From Paraburkholderia sp. UYCP14C (lineage in GTDB: Bacteria; Pseudomonadota; Gammaproteobacteria; Burkholderiales; Burkholderiaceae): 64,000 nt of DNA. Every line of letters starts with the position of its first letter. The first letter of the stretch is position 1. Shown here piece by piece: positions 28,968 to 37,363 of this stretch. Both the position numbers and the translations under genes were made by a program. The stretch spans positions 20,781 to 84,780 of the forward strand of contig NZ_SELS01000035.1 in the NCBI RefSeq assembly GCF_004197395.1, read 5' to 3'. The notes beneath the pieces are model-generated. The model saw nothing but the letters and a program-made list of their open reading frames with translations. It did no database searches and was not told the origin of the DNA.

Positions 28968-30644
28968 TCAGTTTTTCGCCGGCGGCAGCGCGTGCGGTTC
29001 GTGCGTGCCGGTCTTCTCCAAAGCCTCGCGCAGCGCCTTGCGGATCACCTTGCCGGTGGCCGTCATCGGCAGGCTTTCGACGAAGCGAATCTCGCGCGGA
29101 TATTCATGCGCGGCCAGACGCGTCTTCACGTGCTGCTGGATCTCGCGCACGAGCGCATCGTCGCCGACGAAACCCGCTTTCAGCACCACGAACGCCGTCA
29201 CGATTTCGGTGCGCTCGCGATCGGGCGTGCCGACCACGGCCGCCATCGCGACGGCCGGATGACGCAGCAGCGAGTCCTCGATCGACGCCGGCCCGATGCG
29301 GTAGCCCGCACTCGTGATCACGTCGTCGCCACGGCCGACGAAGCGAATGAAGCCGTCCGCGTCGCGCGTGCCGAGATCGCCGGTCAGCAGAAACTTGCCG
29401 CGGAATTTCTCGCTGGTGGCCGCATCGTTGCGCCAGTAGCCGAGAAACATCACCGGATCGGGCGCGGCCACCGCGATATCGCCGATCGCGCCGGGCGGCA
29501 ATTCGTTGCCGGCGGCATCGACGATCGCGACATGGTGGCCCGGCACCGCGCGCCCGATCGCGCCGAAGCGCGGCTCGAACAGCGCCGCGCACGACGACAC
29601 CACCACGTTGCACTCGGTCTGCCCGTAGAACTCGTTGATCGTCACCCCGAGCGCGTCGCGCCCCCAGCCGATCAGTTCCTCGCCCAGCGATTCGCCGCCG
29701 CTCGCGACCGATTGCAACGCGAGACGCAGATCGGCGGGCCGCTCGACGCCGCGCATCATCTTCAGCGCGGTCGGCGGAAGAAACGCATGGGAGACCGCGT
29801 GACGCGCGAGTAGGTCGAATGCGGCATGGCCGTCGAATTTCGCAAAACGGCGCGCCAGCACCGCGACGCCGTGATGCCACGATGGCAGCAGCACGTCGAA
29901 CAGACCGCCGATCCACGCCCAGTCCGCGGGCGTCCACATTAGCGTCGCGTGCGCGGGAAAGCCTTGCTGCGACATCTCGACGCCGGGCAGATGCCCGAGC
30001 AAAACGCGATGCCCGTGCAACGCGCCCTTCGGTTTGCCGGTCGTGCCCGAGGTATAGATGATGATCGCCGGGTCGTCCGCGGCGGTGTCGGCCGGCGTGA
30101 ACTCCGCGGGGGCGCCATTCAACGCGTGCCAGAACGAGCGCACCGGCTCGTCCGATGCTTCGTCGTCCTGCTCGATATCGACACTGAACACGTGTCGCAA
30201 CTCGGGCAGCGCGCCGCGAATTTCGTCGATCTTTTGCACGCCGGCGCGATCGGTGATCAGCGCGACCGCGCCGCTATCGCCGAGGCGATGCTCGATCGCG
30301 TCGACGCCGAACAGCGCGAACAGCGGCACCGCGACCATGCCGGCCTTGTATGCCGCGAGATGCGCGATGGCCGTTTCGATCGATTGCGACAGGAAGATGC
30401 CGATGCGCTCGCCGCGCCGCGCGCCCGCCGCGAGCAGCGCGTTGGCGAAACGGTCGGACAGTGCCTTCAGCTCGTCGAACGTATAGCGGGTCGCGCGGCC
30501 GTCGGCGTCTTCATAGATCAGCGCGAGACGCCCCGAGCCATCGGCCCACTTGTCGCACGCGTCGACGCCGATGTTGTAACGCGGCGGAATGCGCCACGTG
30601 AAATGGGTCGTGAGCGAATCGTAAGTCTCGCCGTCGAGGTTCAT
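28968..30644 (-). CDS. Acyl-CoA synthetase (AMP-binding, PimA-like)
   Basis: A 558-residue ANL ligase that activates a carboxylic acid to its CoA thioester. Motifs are IIIYTSGTTGKPKGALHGH (P-loop), TINEFYGQTECNVVVSS, LTGDLGTRDADGFIRFVGR and the catalytic-Lys segment MTATGKVIRKALREALE. The start MNLDGETYDSL at 30644 has CGGAGA upstream. It is next to a LysR gene and opposite a hydratase/dehydrogenase plus acyl-CoA dehydrogenase set that resembles pim genes, so a medium-chain or dicarboxylic acid such as pimelate is a likely substrate (inference). Confidence 0.85.
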   Translation of the reverse strand: MNLDGETYDSLTTHFTWRIPPRYNIGVDACDKWADGSGRLALIYEDADGRATRYTFDELKALSDRFANALLAAGARRGERIGIFLSQSIETAIAHLAAYKAGMVAVPLFALFGVDAIEHRLGDSGAVALITDRAGVQKIDEIRGALPELRHVFSVDIEQDDEASDEPVRSFWHALNGAPAEFTPADTAADDPAIIIYTSGTTGKPKGALHGHRVLLGHLPGVEMSQQGFPAHATLMWTPADWAWIGGLFDVLLPSWHHGVAVLARRFAKFDGHAAFDLLARHAVSHAFLPPTALKMMRGVERPADLRLALQSVASGGESLGEELIGWGRDALGVTINEFYGQTECNVVVSSCAALFEPRFGAIGRAVPGHHVAIVDAAGNELPPGAIGDIAVAAPDPVMFLGYWRNDAATSEKFRGKFLLTGDLGTRDADGFIRFVGRGDDVITSAGYRIGPASIEDSLLRHPAVAMAAVVGTPDRERTEIVTAFVVLKAGFVGDDALVREIQQHVKTRLAAHEYPREIRFVESLPMTATGKVIRKALREALEKTGTHEPHALPPAKN

Positions 30645-30734
30645 CGTGTCTCCGGATATCGTCGTTATCGCTGCATCGCGTGATGCATAGCCCATCGCCC
30701 GATGTATTTGAGCGTATGGCCGGTGTTCCGCAGT

Positions 30735-31640
30735 TTAGCCCACGACCCTGCCCGAGCCCTGCGCCTGCTCCAGCACGAAGTCGATGAAGGTCGCCGCCGC
30801 GCGCGTGTGATGCCGGTTCGGCATGTACAGCATGTACATATGCGTGCCGAAGATGCTGAGCCGCCACGCATCGAGCGCGGTCAGCACGGCGCCGCGTTTC
30901 AGATCGTCCTGCACCACGTAGTCGGGCACGAGTCCGACGCCGAGACCGGCCAGCACCGCCTGCCGCAAAAATAGAAAGTTTTCCGAAATGATCGTCGGTT
31001 CGAGCAGCACCTCATGACGCTCGTCGCGCAGATACGCGGCGAGCCGCAACTGCTTGCCGATCACGGCCGCCGTAATCAGCGGCGCGGTGCGCAGGTCGTC
31101 GAGCGTCGCGGGCATGCCGTGCGTGCGCGCGAATTCGGGAGATGCGCAAGCTACGTAGCGGACCGGGCCCATGTCCCGCGCGACGAGGTTTTGCGGCGGC
31201 TCCGACATCACACGCACCGCGATGTCGATCTCGTCGCGCATCAGATCCTCGACGCGGTTCTCGAACATCACATCCAGCACGATGCCCGGATACAGCCGCT
31301 TGAACGCGATCAGCCATTCGGACATCACGAGTTGCCCGTAGCCGCTCGGCACGCTGAGCCGCACGCGACCCTGCAGGCTCTGGCCGAGCGTCGTCACCGA
31401 TTCGCGCGCGGCCAGCAACGCGTTGCGGATCGTGCGGCCGTGCTCGTAGAGCCGCAGACCGATCTCGGTCGGCTCGACGCGACGCGTGGTGCGTCGCACC
31501 AATTGCAGGCCGACCGAACGCTCCAACTGGTTCAGGTGATAGCTGACGTTCGCGCGGCTCATCTTGAGCCGGCGCGCCGCCTCGCTCAGATTGCCGGCGT
31601 CGAGGATGTCGACCAGCAGGGTCAGCGAGTTGACGTCCAT
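30735..31640 (-). CDS. LysR-family transcriptional regulator
   Basis: A 301-residue LTTR. The N-terminal winged helix (VNSLTLLVDILDAGNLSEAA, KMSRANVSYHLNQLERSVG) is followed by the effector-binding domain (residues about 90-300; RVRLSVPSGYGQLVMSEW, then VGLVPDYVVQDDL). MDVNSLTL at 31640 gives the usual LTTR start; two more in-frame Met codons lie upstream. It is divergent from the hydratase/dehydrogenase operon across a region packed with TGTCAA palindromes, so it probably controls that operon and itself. The inducer is unknown, perhaps an acyl-CoA or dicarboxylate. Confidence 0.9.
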   Translation of the reverse strand: MDVNSLTLLVDILDAGNLSEAARRLKMSRANVSYHLNQLERSVGLQLVRRTTRRVEPTEIGLRLYEHGRTIRNALLAARESVTTLGQSLQGRVRLSVPSGYGQLVMSEWLIAFKRLYPGIVLDVMFENRVEDLMRDEIDIAVRVMSEPPQNLVARDMGPVRYVACASPEFARTHGMPATLDDLRTAPLITAAVIGKQLRLAAYLRDERHEVLLEPTIISENFLFLRQAVLAGLGVGLVPDYVVQDDLKRGAVLTALDAWRLSIFGTHMYMLYMPNRHHTRAAATFIDFVLEQAQGSGRVVG

Positions 31641-31651
31641 CGCCATATCTT

Positions 31652-31698
31652 TGTCAAAATAATTTTGACAGTCTGTCAATCAACCATGTGATTGTCAA
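31652..31698. promoter_or_regulatory. Nested TGTCAA palindromes between lysR and the acyl-CoA operon
   Basis: TGTCAAAAT-a-ATTTTGACA (31652-31670) is a 9-bp perfect palindrome; TTGACA-gtc-TGTCAA (31665-31679) overlaps it; CAATCA-accatg-TGATTG (31677-31694) overlaps that. Another TGTCAA is at 31693 and TTGACC at 31705. The first is of LTTR-box type (T-N11-A). The TTGACA at 31665 could also act as a -35 for the rightward operon with TGTGAT 16 bases on. Confidence 0.62.
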
Positions 31699-31769
31699 TG
31701 AACGTTGACCACTCCAGAATGAGACGATCGGACGCGCGCGCGTCGCCACCATCAAACGGAGACATCAGC

Positions 31770-33890
31770 ATGACCCCTTCCTCCTCAGCCGACGTCGTCA
31801 CCCGCGAATTGCGCGGCAAGGTCCTGCTCGTCACGATCGACCATGCGCCGGTCAACGCGCTATCCGCCGACGTGCGGCGCGGCCTGCTGGCCGCGATCGA
31901 AGCCGCCGACGCCGAGCGCGCCGTGGAAGCCGTGCTGATCGTCGGCGCGGGGCGCAACTTCATCGCCGGTGCCGATATCCGCGAGTTCGGCAAGCCGCCC
32001 GTGCCCCCTTCGCTGCCCGAAGTATGCAACCGCATCGAGGCCTGCGCGAAACCCGTGATTGCCGCGCTGCACGGCGCCGCGCTCGGCGGCGGGCTCGAAG
32101 TGGCGCTCGCCGCGCATTACCGGATTGCCGTCGACGGCGCGAAGCTCGGCCTGCCGGAAGTGCAGCTCGGCCTGCTGCCCGGAGCGGGCGGCACGCAACG
32201 CACGCCGCGCCTGATCGGCGCGCCGGCCGCGCTCGATCTGATCTTGAGCGGCCGCCATGCGAGCGCGAAGGAAGCGCTCGCGCTCGGGTTGATCGACCGT
32301 CTCGGCGACAGCGGCGACATCCTCGCCGAAGGGCTCGCCTACGCGCACGAGTTGCTCGCCGCGCACGCGCCGGTGCGCCGCACGCGCGATGCCGCCGCGT
32401 TGCACGATCGCGCCGCCAGCCTCGCCGCCGTCGCGAAAGCGCGTGAAGAAACCGCGAAAAAAGCGCGCGGCCTGTTTTCGCCGCTGAAAATCGTCGACGC
32501 GGTCGAAGCCGCGATCGAACAGCCCTTCGACGAAGGACTGAAGCTCGAACGCAAGCTGTTCCTGCAATGCCTCGACAGCCCGCAGCGCGCCGGCCTGATT
32601 CACGCGTTCTTCGCCGAGCGCGAAGTGCTGAAAGCGCCTGAAACGCGCGATGCGAAACCGCGCGCGCTCGACGCGATCGGCGTGATCGGCGGCGGCACGA
32701 TGGGCGCGGGCATTGCGGTCGCGGTGCTCGACGCGGGACTGCCCGTCACGATGATCGAACGCGACGAAGCGTCGCTCGCGCGCGGCCGCGCGCATATCGA
32801 CAAGGTCTACGACGCGCTGATCGCCAAAGGCCGCCTCACCGCGGAGAAGAAAGCCGCGACCATGGCGCGCTGGAGCGGCAGCACGTCGTACGATGCGCTT
32901 GCTCACGCCGACCTCGTGATCGAAGCCGTGTTCGAAGATCTCGACGTCAAAAAGGCCGTATTCGCCGAGCTCGATCGCGTCTGCAAGCCCGGCGCGGTGC
33001 TCGCGACCAACACCTCGTATCTGGACATCGAAGCGATCGCGGCCAGCATCTCGCGTCCCGCCGACGTAATCGGTCTGCACTTCTTCTCGCCGGCCAACAT
33101 CATGAAGCTGCTCGAAGTCGTGGTGCCGAAGCAGGTCAGCGCCGATGTCGTGGCGACCGCGTTCGAGCTCGCGAAGAAGCTACGCAAGACGCCGGTGCGC
33201 GCGGGCGTGTGCGACGGCTTCATCGGCAATCGGCTGCTCGCCGTGTATCGCGCCGCCGCGGACGCGCTGATGGAAGACGGTGCGTCGCCGTATCAGATCG
33301 ACGCGGCGGTGCGCGCGTTCGGCTTGCCGATGGGCCCGTTCCAGGTGGTCGACCTCGCCGGCGGCGACATCGGCTGGGCGGCGCGCAAACGCCGCGCGGC
33401 CACGCGCGACCCGAACGCGCGCTACGTGCAGATCGCCGACCGCCTGTGCGAGCGCGGCTGGTTCGGCCAGAAGACCGGCCGCGGATTCTATCTGTACCCC
33501 GAAGGATCGCGCGGCGGCATGCCCGATCCCGAAGTCGAGGCGATCATCGACGCCGAGCGCGTGCGCGCGGGCATCACGCCGCGCAGCTTCACCGACGAGC
33601 AGATCATGCGCCGCTATCTGGCCGCGATGATCAACGAAGGCGCGAACGTCGTGCACGAAGGCATCGCGCTGCGCCCGCTCGACGTCGATGTGACGCTGCT
33701 GTACGGCTACGGCTTTCCGCGTTACCGCGGCGGTCCGATGAAATACGCGGACAGCGTGGGCCTGGCGACGATTCTCGCCGACATTCGCGAGTTCGCGAAG
33801 GAAGACCCGCTGTTCTGGCGGCCGTCGCCGCTGCTGATCGATCTGGTCGAGCGCGGCGCGGATTTCGCGAGCCTGAACTCGACCGCCTGA
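31770..33890 (+). CDS. Bifunctional enoyl-CoA hydratase / 3-hydroxyacyl-CoA dehydrogenase (PimF/FadB-like)
   Basis: A 706-residue fusion. Residues about 1-190 are a crotonase hydratase (GRNFIAGADIREFG, AALHGAALGGGLEVALAAHYR, GLPEVQLGLLPGAGGTQR with its catalytic Glu). From about residue 300 comes a 3-hydroxyacyl-CoA dehydrogenase with the NAD site IGVIGGGTMGAGIAVAVLD, HFFSPANIMKLLEVV and two C-terminal helical domains (DGFIGNRLLAVYRAAADAL). It catalyses two successive beta-oxidation steps. The start at 31770 follows CGGAGA. It heads an operon with two acyl-CoA dehydrogenase genes; their type points to dicarboxylate (pim-like) degradation. Confidence 0.9.
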   Translation: MTPSSSADVVTRELRGKVLLVTIDHAPVNALSADVRRGLLAAIEAADAERAVEAVLIVGAGRNFIAGADIREFGKPPVPPSLPEVCNRIEACAKPVIAALHGAALGGGLEVALAAHYRIAVDGAKLGLPEVQLGLLPGAGGTQRTPRLIGAPAALDLILSGRHASAKEALALGLIDRLGDSGDILAEGLAYAHELLAAHAPVRRTRDAAALHDRAASLAAVAKAREETAKKARGLFSPLKIVDAVEAAIEQPFDEGLKLERKLFLQCLDSPQRAGLIHAFFAEREVLKAPETRDAKPRALDAIGVIGGGTMGAGIAVAVLDAGLPVTMIERDEASLARGRAHIDKVYDALIAKGRLTAEKKAATMARWSGSTSYDALAHADLVIEAVFEDLDVKKAVFAELDRVCKPGAVLATNTSYLDIEAIAASISRPADVIGLHFFSPANIMKLLEVVVPKQVSADVVATAFELAKKLRKTPVRAGVCDGFIGNRLLAVYRAAADALMEDGASPYQIDAAVRAFGLPMGPFQVVDLAGGDIGWAARKRRAATRDPNARYVQIADRLCERGWFGQKTGRGFYLYPEGSRGGMPDPEVEAIIDAERVRAGITPRSFTDEQIMRRYLAAMINEGANVVHEGIALRPLDVDVTLLYGYGFPRYRGGPMKYADSVGLATILADIREFAKEDPLFWRPSPLLIDLVERGADFASLNSTA

Positions 33891-33920
33891 GCCACCACGA
33901 ACACTGACGGAACGACTGCG

Positions 33921-35129
33921 ATGGATCTGAACTTCACCCCCGAAGAAGAAGCGTTTCGCGCCAGCGTGCTGGCCTTTCTGCGCGACAAGCTGCCGCGTCG
34001 TCTCGCCGACAAGGTGCACGGCGGCCGGCGTCTGACGCGCGACGATATGGCCGAGTGGCACGCGATTCTGAATGCGCAAGGCTGGCTCGCGAACCATTGG
34101 CCGAAGGAATACGGCGGCCCCGGCTGGAACCCGGTGCAGAAATTCATCTTCGAAAACGAATGCGCACTCGCCGGCGCGCCGCGCGTGGTGCCGTTCGGCG
34201 TCAACATGCTCGGGCCCGTGCTGATCAAGTACGGCAGCGACGCGCAGAAACGTCACTGGCTGCCGCGCATACTCGATGGTTCCGACTGGTGGTGCCAGGG
34301 CTATTCGGAGCCGGGCGCGGGCTCCGACCTCGCGTCGGTCAAGACAACCGCGGTGCGCGGCACGGACGCCGAGGGCGAGCACTACATCGTCAATGGCCAG
34401 AAGACGTGGACCACGCTCGGTCATTACGCAAACATGATCTTCTGCCTCGTGCGCACCGCGACCGACGTGCGCAAGCAGGAAGGCATCAGCTTTCTGCTGG
34501 TCGACATGAACACGCCGGGCGTCGAGGTGCGGCCGATCATCACGCTCGACGGCGAGCACGAAGTCAATGAAGTGTTTTTCACCGACGTGCGCGTGCCGGC
34601 CGGGAATCTCGTCGGCGAAGAAAACAAGGGCTGGACTTACGCGAAATATCTGCTCACGTACGAGCGCACGAATATCGCGGGCGTCGGCTTTTCGGTCGCC
34701 GCGTTCGACCGTCTGCGCAAGATCGCCGCGAAACAGCGGCGCAACGGCCGGCCGCTCGCCGAGGATCCCGCGTTCGCGGCACGCATGGCGCGCGTCGAGA
34801 TCGATCTCGAGAACATGAAGACGACCAACCTGCGCGTGATCGCGGCCGTGGCCGGCGGCGGCGTGCCCGGTGCCGAGAGTTCGATGCTGAAGATTCGCGG
34901 CACCGAAATCCGTCAGGAGATTTCGTCGCTGACGCGGCGCGCGATGGGCGCTTATGCGCAGCCGTTCGTCGAGGAAGCGCTGCACGAAGGCTTCGACGGC
35001 GTGCCGGTCGGCCCCGACGAAGCCGCGAGTGCCGCGTCGCAGTATTTCAACAATCGCAAGCTGTCGATCTTCGGCGGCTCGAACGAAATCCAGAAGAACA
35101 TCATCTCCAAGATGATCCTCGGACTGTAA
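33921..35129 (+). CDS. Acyl-CoA dehydrogenase, large pimeloyl-CoA dehydrogenase subunit type (PimC-like)
   Basis: A 402-residue flavoprotein acyl-CoA dehydrogenase. Signatures are GYSEPGAGSDLASVKTTAV (FAD/acyl site), HYIVNGQKTWTTLGHYAN and the C-terminal YFNNRKLSIFGGSNEIQKN. The early WLANHWPKEYGGPGWNPVQ and the Trp-rich substrate region resemble PimC. The gene starts 30 bases after the hydratase/dehydrogenase stop and ends 20 before the next dehydrogenase; PimC and PimD act as a pair. It is expected to put the alpha,beta double bond into a dicarboxylyl-CoA. The specific substrate is inferred. Confidence 0.88.
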   Translation: MDLNFTPEEEAFRASVLAFLRDKLPRRLADKVHGGRRLTRDDMAEWHAILNAQGWLANHWPKEYGGPGWNPVQKFIFENECALAGAPRVVPFGVNMLGPVLIKYGSDAQKRHWLPRILDGSDWWCQGYSEPGAGSDLASVKTTAVRGTDAEGEHYIVNGQKTWTTLGHYANMIFCLVRTATDVRKQEGISFLLVDMNTPGVEVRPIITLDGEHEVNEVFFTDVRVPAGNLVGEENKGWTYAKYLLTYERTNIAGVGFSVAAFDRLRKIAAKQRRNGRPLAEDPAFAARMARVEIDLENMKTTNLRVIAAVAGGGVPGAESSMLKIRGTEIRQEISSLTRRAMGAYAQPFVEEALHEGFDGVPVGPDEAASAASQYFNNRKLSIFGGSNEIQKNIISKMILGL

Positions 35130-35149
35130 GACTGTAAGAGGCGCACGTC

Positions 35150-36322
35150 ATGAATTTTCAGCACACCGAAGACCGCCGCATGCTGGCGGATTCGCTGAAT
35201 CGCTTCATCAGCGAGCAGTACGGCTTCGCCACGCGCGACAGGATCGCGAGTTCGACGCAAGGCTTCAGCGAGGAATTGTGGGCGCGCTTCGCGGAGCTTG
35301 GCGTGATCGGCGCGTTGTTCGACGAAGCGAGCGGCGGTTTTGGCGGCGGCGGATTCGATATTTCCGTCGTGTTCGAGAGCATCGGCCGTGGGCTCGTCGT
35401 CGAGCCGTTTCTCGATACGCTGATCGTCGGCCGGGCGATCGCTCGCAGCGGCAGCGACGCGCAGAAAGCGGCGCTCGGTTCGTTGATCGACGGCTCGCGG
35501 ATCGTGGCGCTCGCGCATGGCGAACCGAACAGTCATTACGAACTGCCTCGGGTCGCTGCGACGCGCGCGGCGCGCAGTGACAATTGGTGGACACTGAACG
35601 GAGCGAAGGCTGTCGTTCAGCTTGGCGAGCATGCGCAAGTGTTCCTCGTCTCGGCACGCACGAGCGGCGAGGACGATGCCGAAGCCGGCATCACGCTGTT
35701 GCTGGTGCCGAGGGACGCCGCGGGAGTGACCGTGCGCGGCTATCGCAAGATCGACGGCGGACGCGCGGCCGAAGTGACGTTCGACAACGTCACGCTCGGC
35801 GACGACAGCGTGCTCGGCCCAGTAGACCAGGGCTACGCGACGCTCGAATATGCGGTGAGCTGCGGCGTGCTCGCGCTGTGCGCGGAAGCGGTCGGCGCAA
35901 TGGACGTCGCGAAAGACTACACGCTCGACTATCTGCGCACGCGCAAGCAGTTCGGCGTGCCGATCGGCAGCTTCCAGGCGTTGCAGCATCGCATGGCCGA
36001 TCTGCTGCTCGAAATCGAGCAGGCGCGCTCGGCGGTGATCAACGCGGCGGCGGCGCTCGACGGCGACCGAAACGCGCGCGAGCGCGCGGTGTCGGCGGCG
36101 AAGTACAGCATCGGGCGGATCGGCGCGCGAGTCGCGGAGGAATGCATCCAGTTGCACGGCGGGATCGGCATGACGTGGGAGCTGCCGCTCGCGCACTACG
36201 CCAAGCGGCTCGTGATGATCGATCATCAGCTTGGGGATGAGGATCATCATCTGGAGCGGTTCGTGTCGTTCGGCTACGCTGAGCGACAATCCAGTGCTGG
36301 GGCAACTTGCAGACAGACTTGA
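35150..36322 (+). CDS. Acyl-CoA dehydrogenase, small pimeloyl-CoA dehydrogenase subunit type (PimD-like)
   Basis: A 390-residue acyl-CoA dehydrogenase, more divergent than its neighbour. The FAD-site region is weak (RIVALAHGEPNSHYELPRV in place of a canonical E/A-GSD motif), but the C-terminal domain is normal: TLDYLRTRKQFGVPIGSFQ, and ECIQLHGGIGMTWELPLAH near the end. This fits the small, possibly regulatory or structural partner in PimCD-type heteromers. It follows PimC-like with 20 bases between and is the last gene of the acyl-CoA operon; a short, polar C-terminal tail (ERQSSAGATCRQT) is unusual. Confidence 0.87.
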   Translation: MNFQHTEDRRMLADSLNRFISEQYGFATRDRIASSTQGFSEELWARFAELGVIGALFDEASGGFGGGGFDISVVFESIGRGLVVEPFLDTLIVGRAIARSGSDAQKAALGSLIDGSRIVALAHGEPNSHYELPRVAATRAARSDNWWTLNGAKAVVQLGEHAQVFLVSARTSGEDDAEAGITLLLVPRDAAGVTVRGYRKIDGGRAAEVTFDNVTLGDDSVLGPVDQGYATLEYAVSCGVLALCAEAVGAMDVAKDYTLDYLRTRKQFGVPIGSFQALQHRMADLLLEIEQARSAVINAAAALDGDRNARERAVSAAKYSIGRIGARVAEECIQLHGGIGMTWELPLAHYAKRLVMIDHQLGDEDHHLERFVSFGYAERQSSAGATCRQT

Positions 36323-36352
36323 TGCCCTCACAATCCACGCAATCCGGCGACC

Positions 36353-37336
36353 ATGACCGACCGACGACATTTCATCTTGCAGGCCACCGCTGCCTGTCTC
36401 GCTGGCGCGTCGTTCGGCCTGGCGTCAGCGGCAAGCACTGCGCACAGGAATAGCGCCAGCTCGTTCCCGATCCCACCCGGCGCGTGCGACTGCCATGTGC
36501 ATGTCATCGGTCCGCAAAGCCGCTATCCGATGTTGCCCGATCGCGACTACACGCCTCCCGAAGCGAGTGTGGCCGCTTTGCGTGCACACCTTGCGCAGCT
36601 CGGCCTGTCGCGCGTCGTGCTCGTCCAGCCGAGCTTCTACGGCGCAGACAATGCATGCCTCGTCGATGCGCTACAGGTGCTCGGCGACATCGCGCGAGGG
36701 ACTGCGGTGATCGATCCGTCTGCGCCCGATGAAACGCTCCAGGCGCTGGCAGCCAACAGGGTCAAAGGCGTGCGCGTCAATCTGGCGTCGATCGGTCAGC
36801 AGGACCCCGACGCGGCCCGCGGCGTGCTGAATTCGCTCGCACGCCGCATCGGGCCGCTTGGATGGCACCTGGAGATCTACGCAGCGTCACCGGTGATCGC
36901 GGCATTGGTGGACGAAATCGGTGCGCTCGATGTGCCGGTCGTCCTCGATCACTTCGCGATGATCGAGCCGTCAAAGGGTATGGCCCAGCCGGATTTACCG
37001 CCGATCGTCGAGCTTCTGCGAAGCGGCCATGCCTATATCAAGCTGTCGGCGCCCTATCTCAAGCTGTCGGCGCCCTATCGCATCTCGCAACGCACGCCGG
37101 ACTATGACGACGTGCGCCCGCTCGTGCGCCACCTTGTCGAGGCAAACCCCGCGCGCATCGTCTGGGCGAGTGACTGGCCGCACACCGAGCACGAGCCGGG
37201 CGACAAACCGACCATCAGCCCGTTCCGTCACGTCGACGACGCGCGCGTGTTCAATCAACTCGCGCACTGGGTACCCGAACCGGAATGGCGACAGCGCGTC
37301 CTCGTCACCAATCCAACCACGCTTTACGACTTTTGA
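36353..37336 (+). CDS. Tat-exported amidohydrolase of the LigI (pyrone-dicarboxylate hydrolase) type
   Basis: A 327-residue TIM-barrel metal-dependent hydrolase. The N-terminus has a Tat signal (MTDRRHFILQATAACLAGAS), so the enzyme is probably exported folded, unlike cytoplasmic LigI. Active-site patterns are GACDCHVHVIGP (HxH), VNLASIGQQDPDAARG, VVLDHFAMIEPSKGM and ASDWPHTEHEPGD with the catalytic Asp. Family members hydrolyse lactones such as 2-pyrone-4,6-dicarboxylate or sulfomuconolactone; the substrate here is unknown. An exact 21-bp tandem duplication inserts seven residues (KLSAPYL before KLSAPYR) beside the conserved YIKLSAPYR strand. It lies 30 bases after the acyl-CoA dehydrogenase gene. 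Confidence 0.8.
   Translation: MTDRRHFILQATAACLAGASFGLASAASTAHRNSASSFPIPPGACDCHVHVIGPQSRYPMLPDRDYTPPEASVAALRAHLAQLGLSRVVLVQPSFYGADNACLVDALQVLGDIARGTAVIDPSAPDETLQALAANRVKGVRVNLASIGQQDPDAARGVLNSLARRIGPLGWHLEIYAASPVIAALVDEIGALDVPVVLDHFAMIEPSKGMAQPDLPPIVELLRSGHAYIKLSAPYLKLSAPYRISQRTPDYDDVRPLVRHLVEANPARIVWASDWPHTEHEPGDKPTISPFRHVDDARVFNQLAHWVPEPEWRQRVLVTNPTTLYDF
37038..37079 (+). repeat. Exact 21-bp tandem duplication in the LigI-like gene
   Basis: The 21-bp unit at 37038-37058, beginning TCAAGCTGTCGG and ending CGCCCTATC, is repeated without any mismatch at 37059-37079. It is in frame and adds 7 residues. Total identity, third codon positions included, points to a recent event. Confidence 0.9.
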
Positions 37337-37363
37337 TGACCTGTCCGGGTCTCGACGCTTTTA

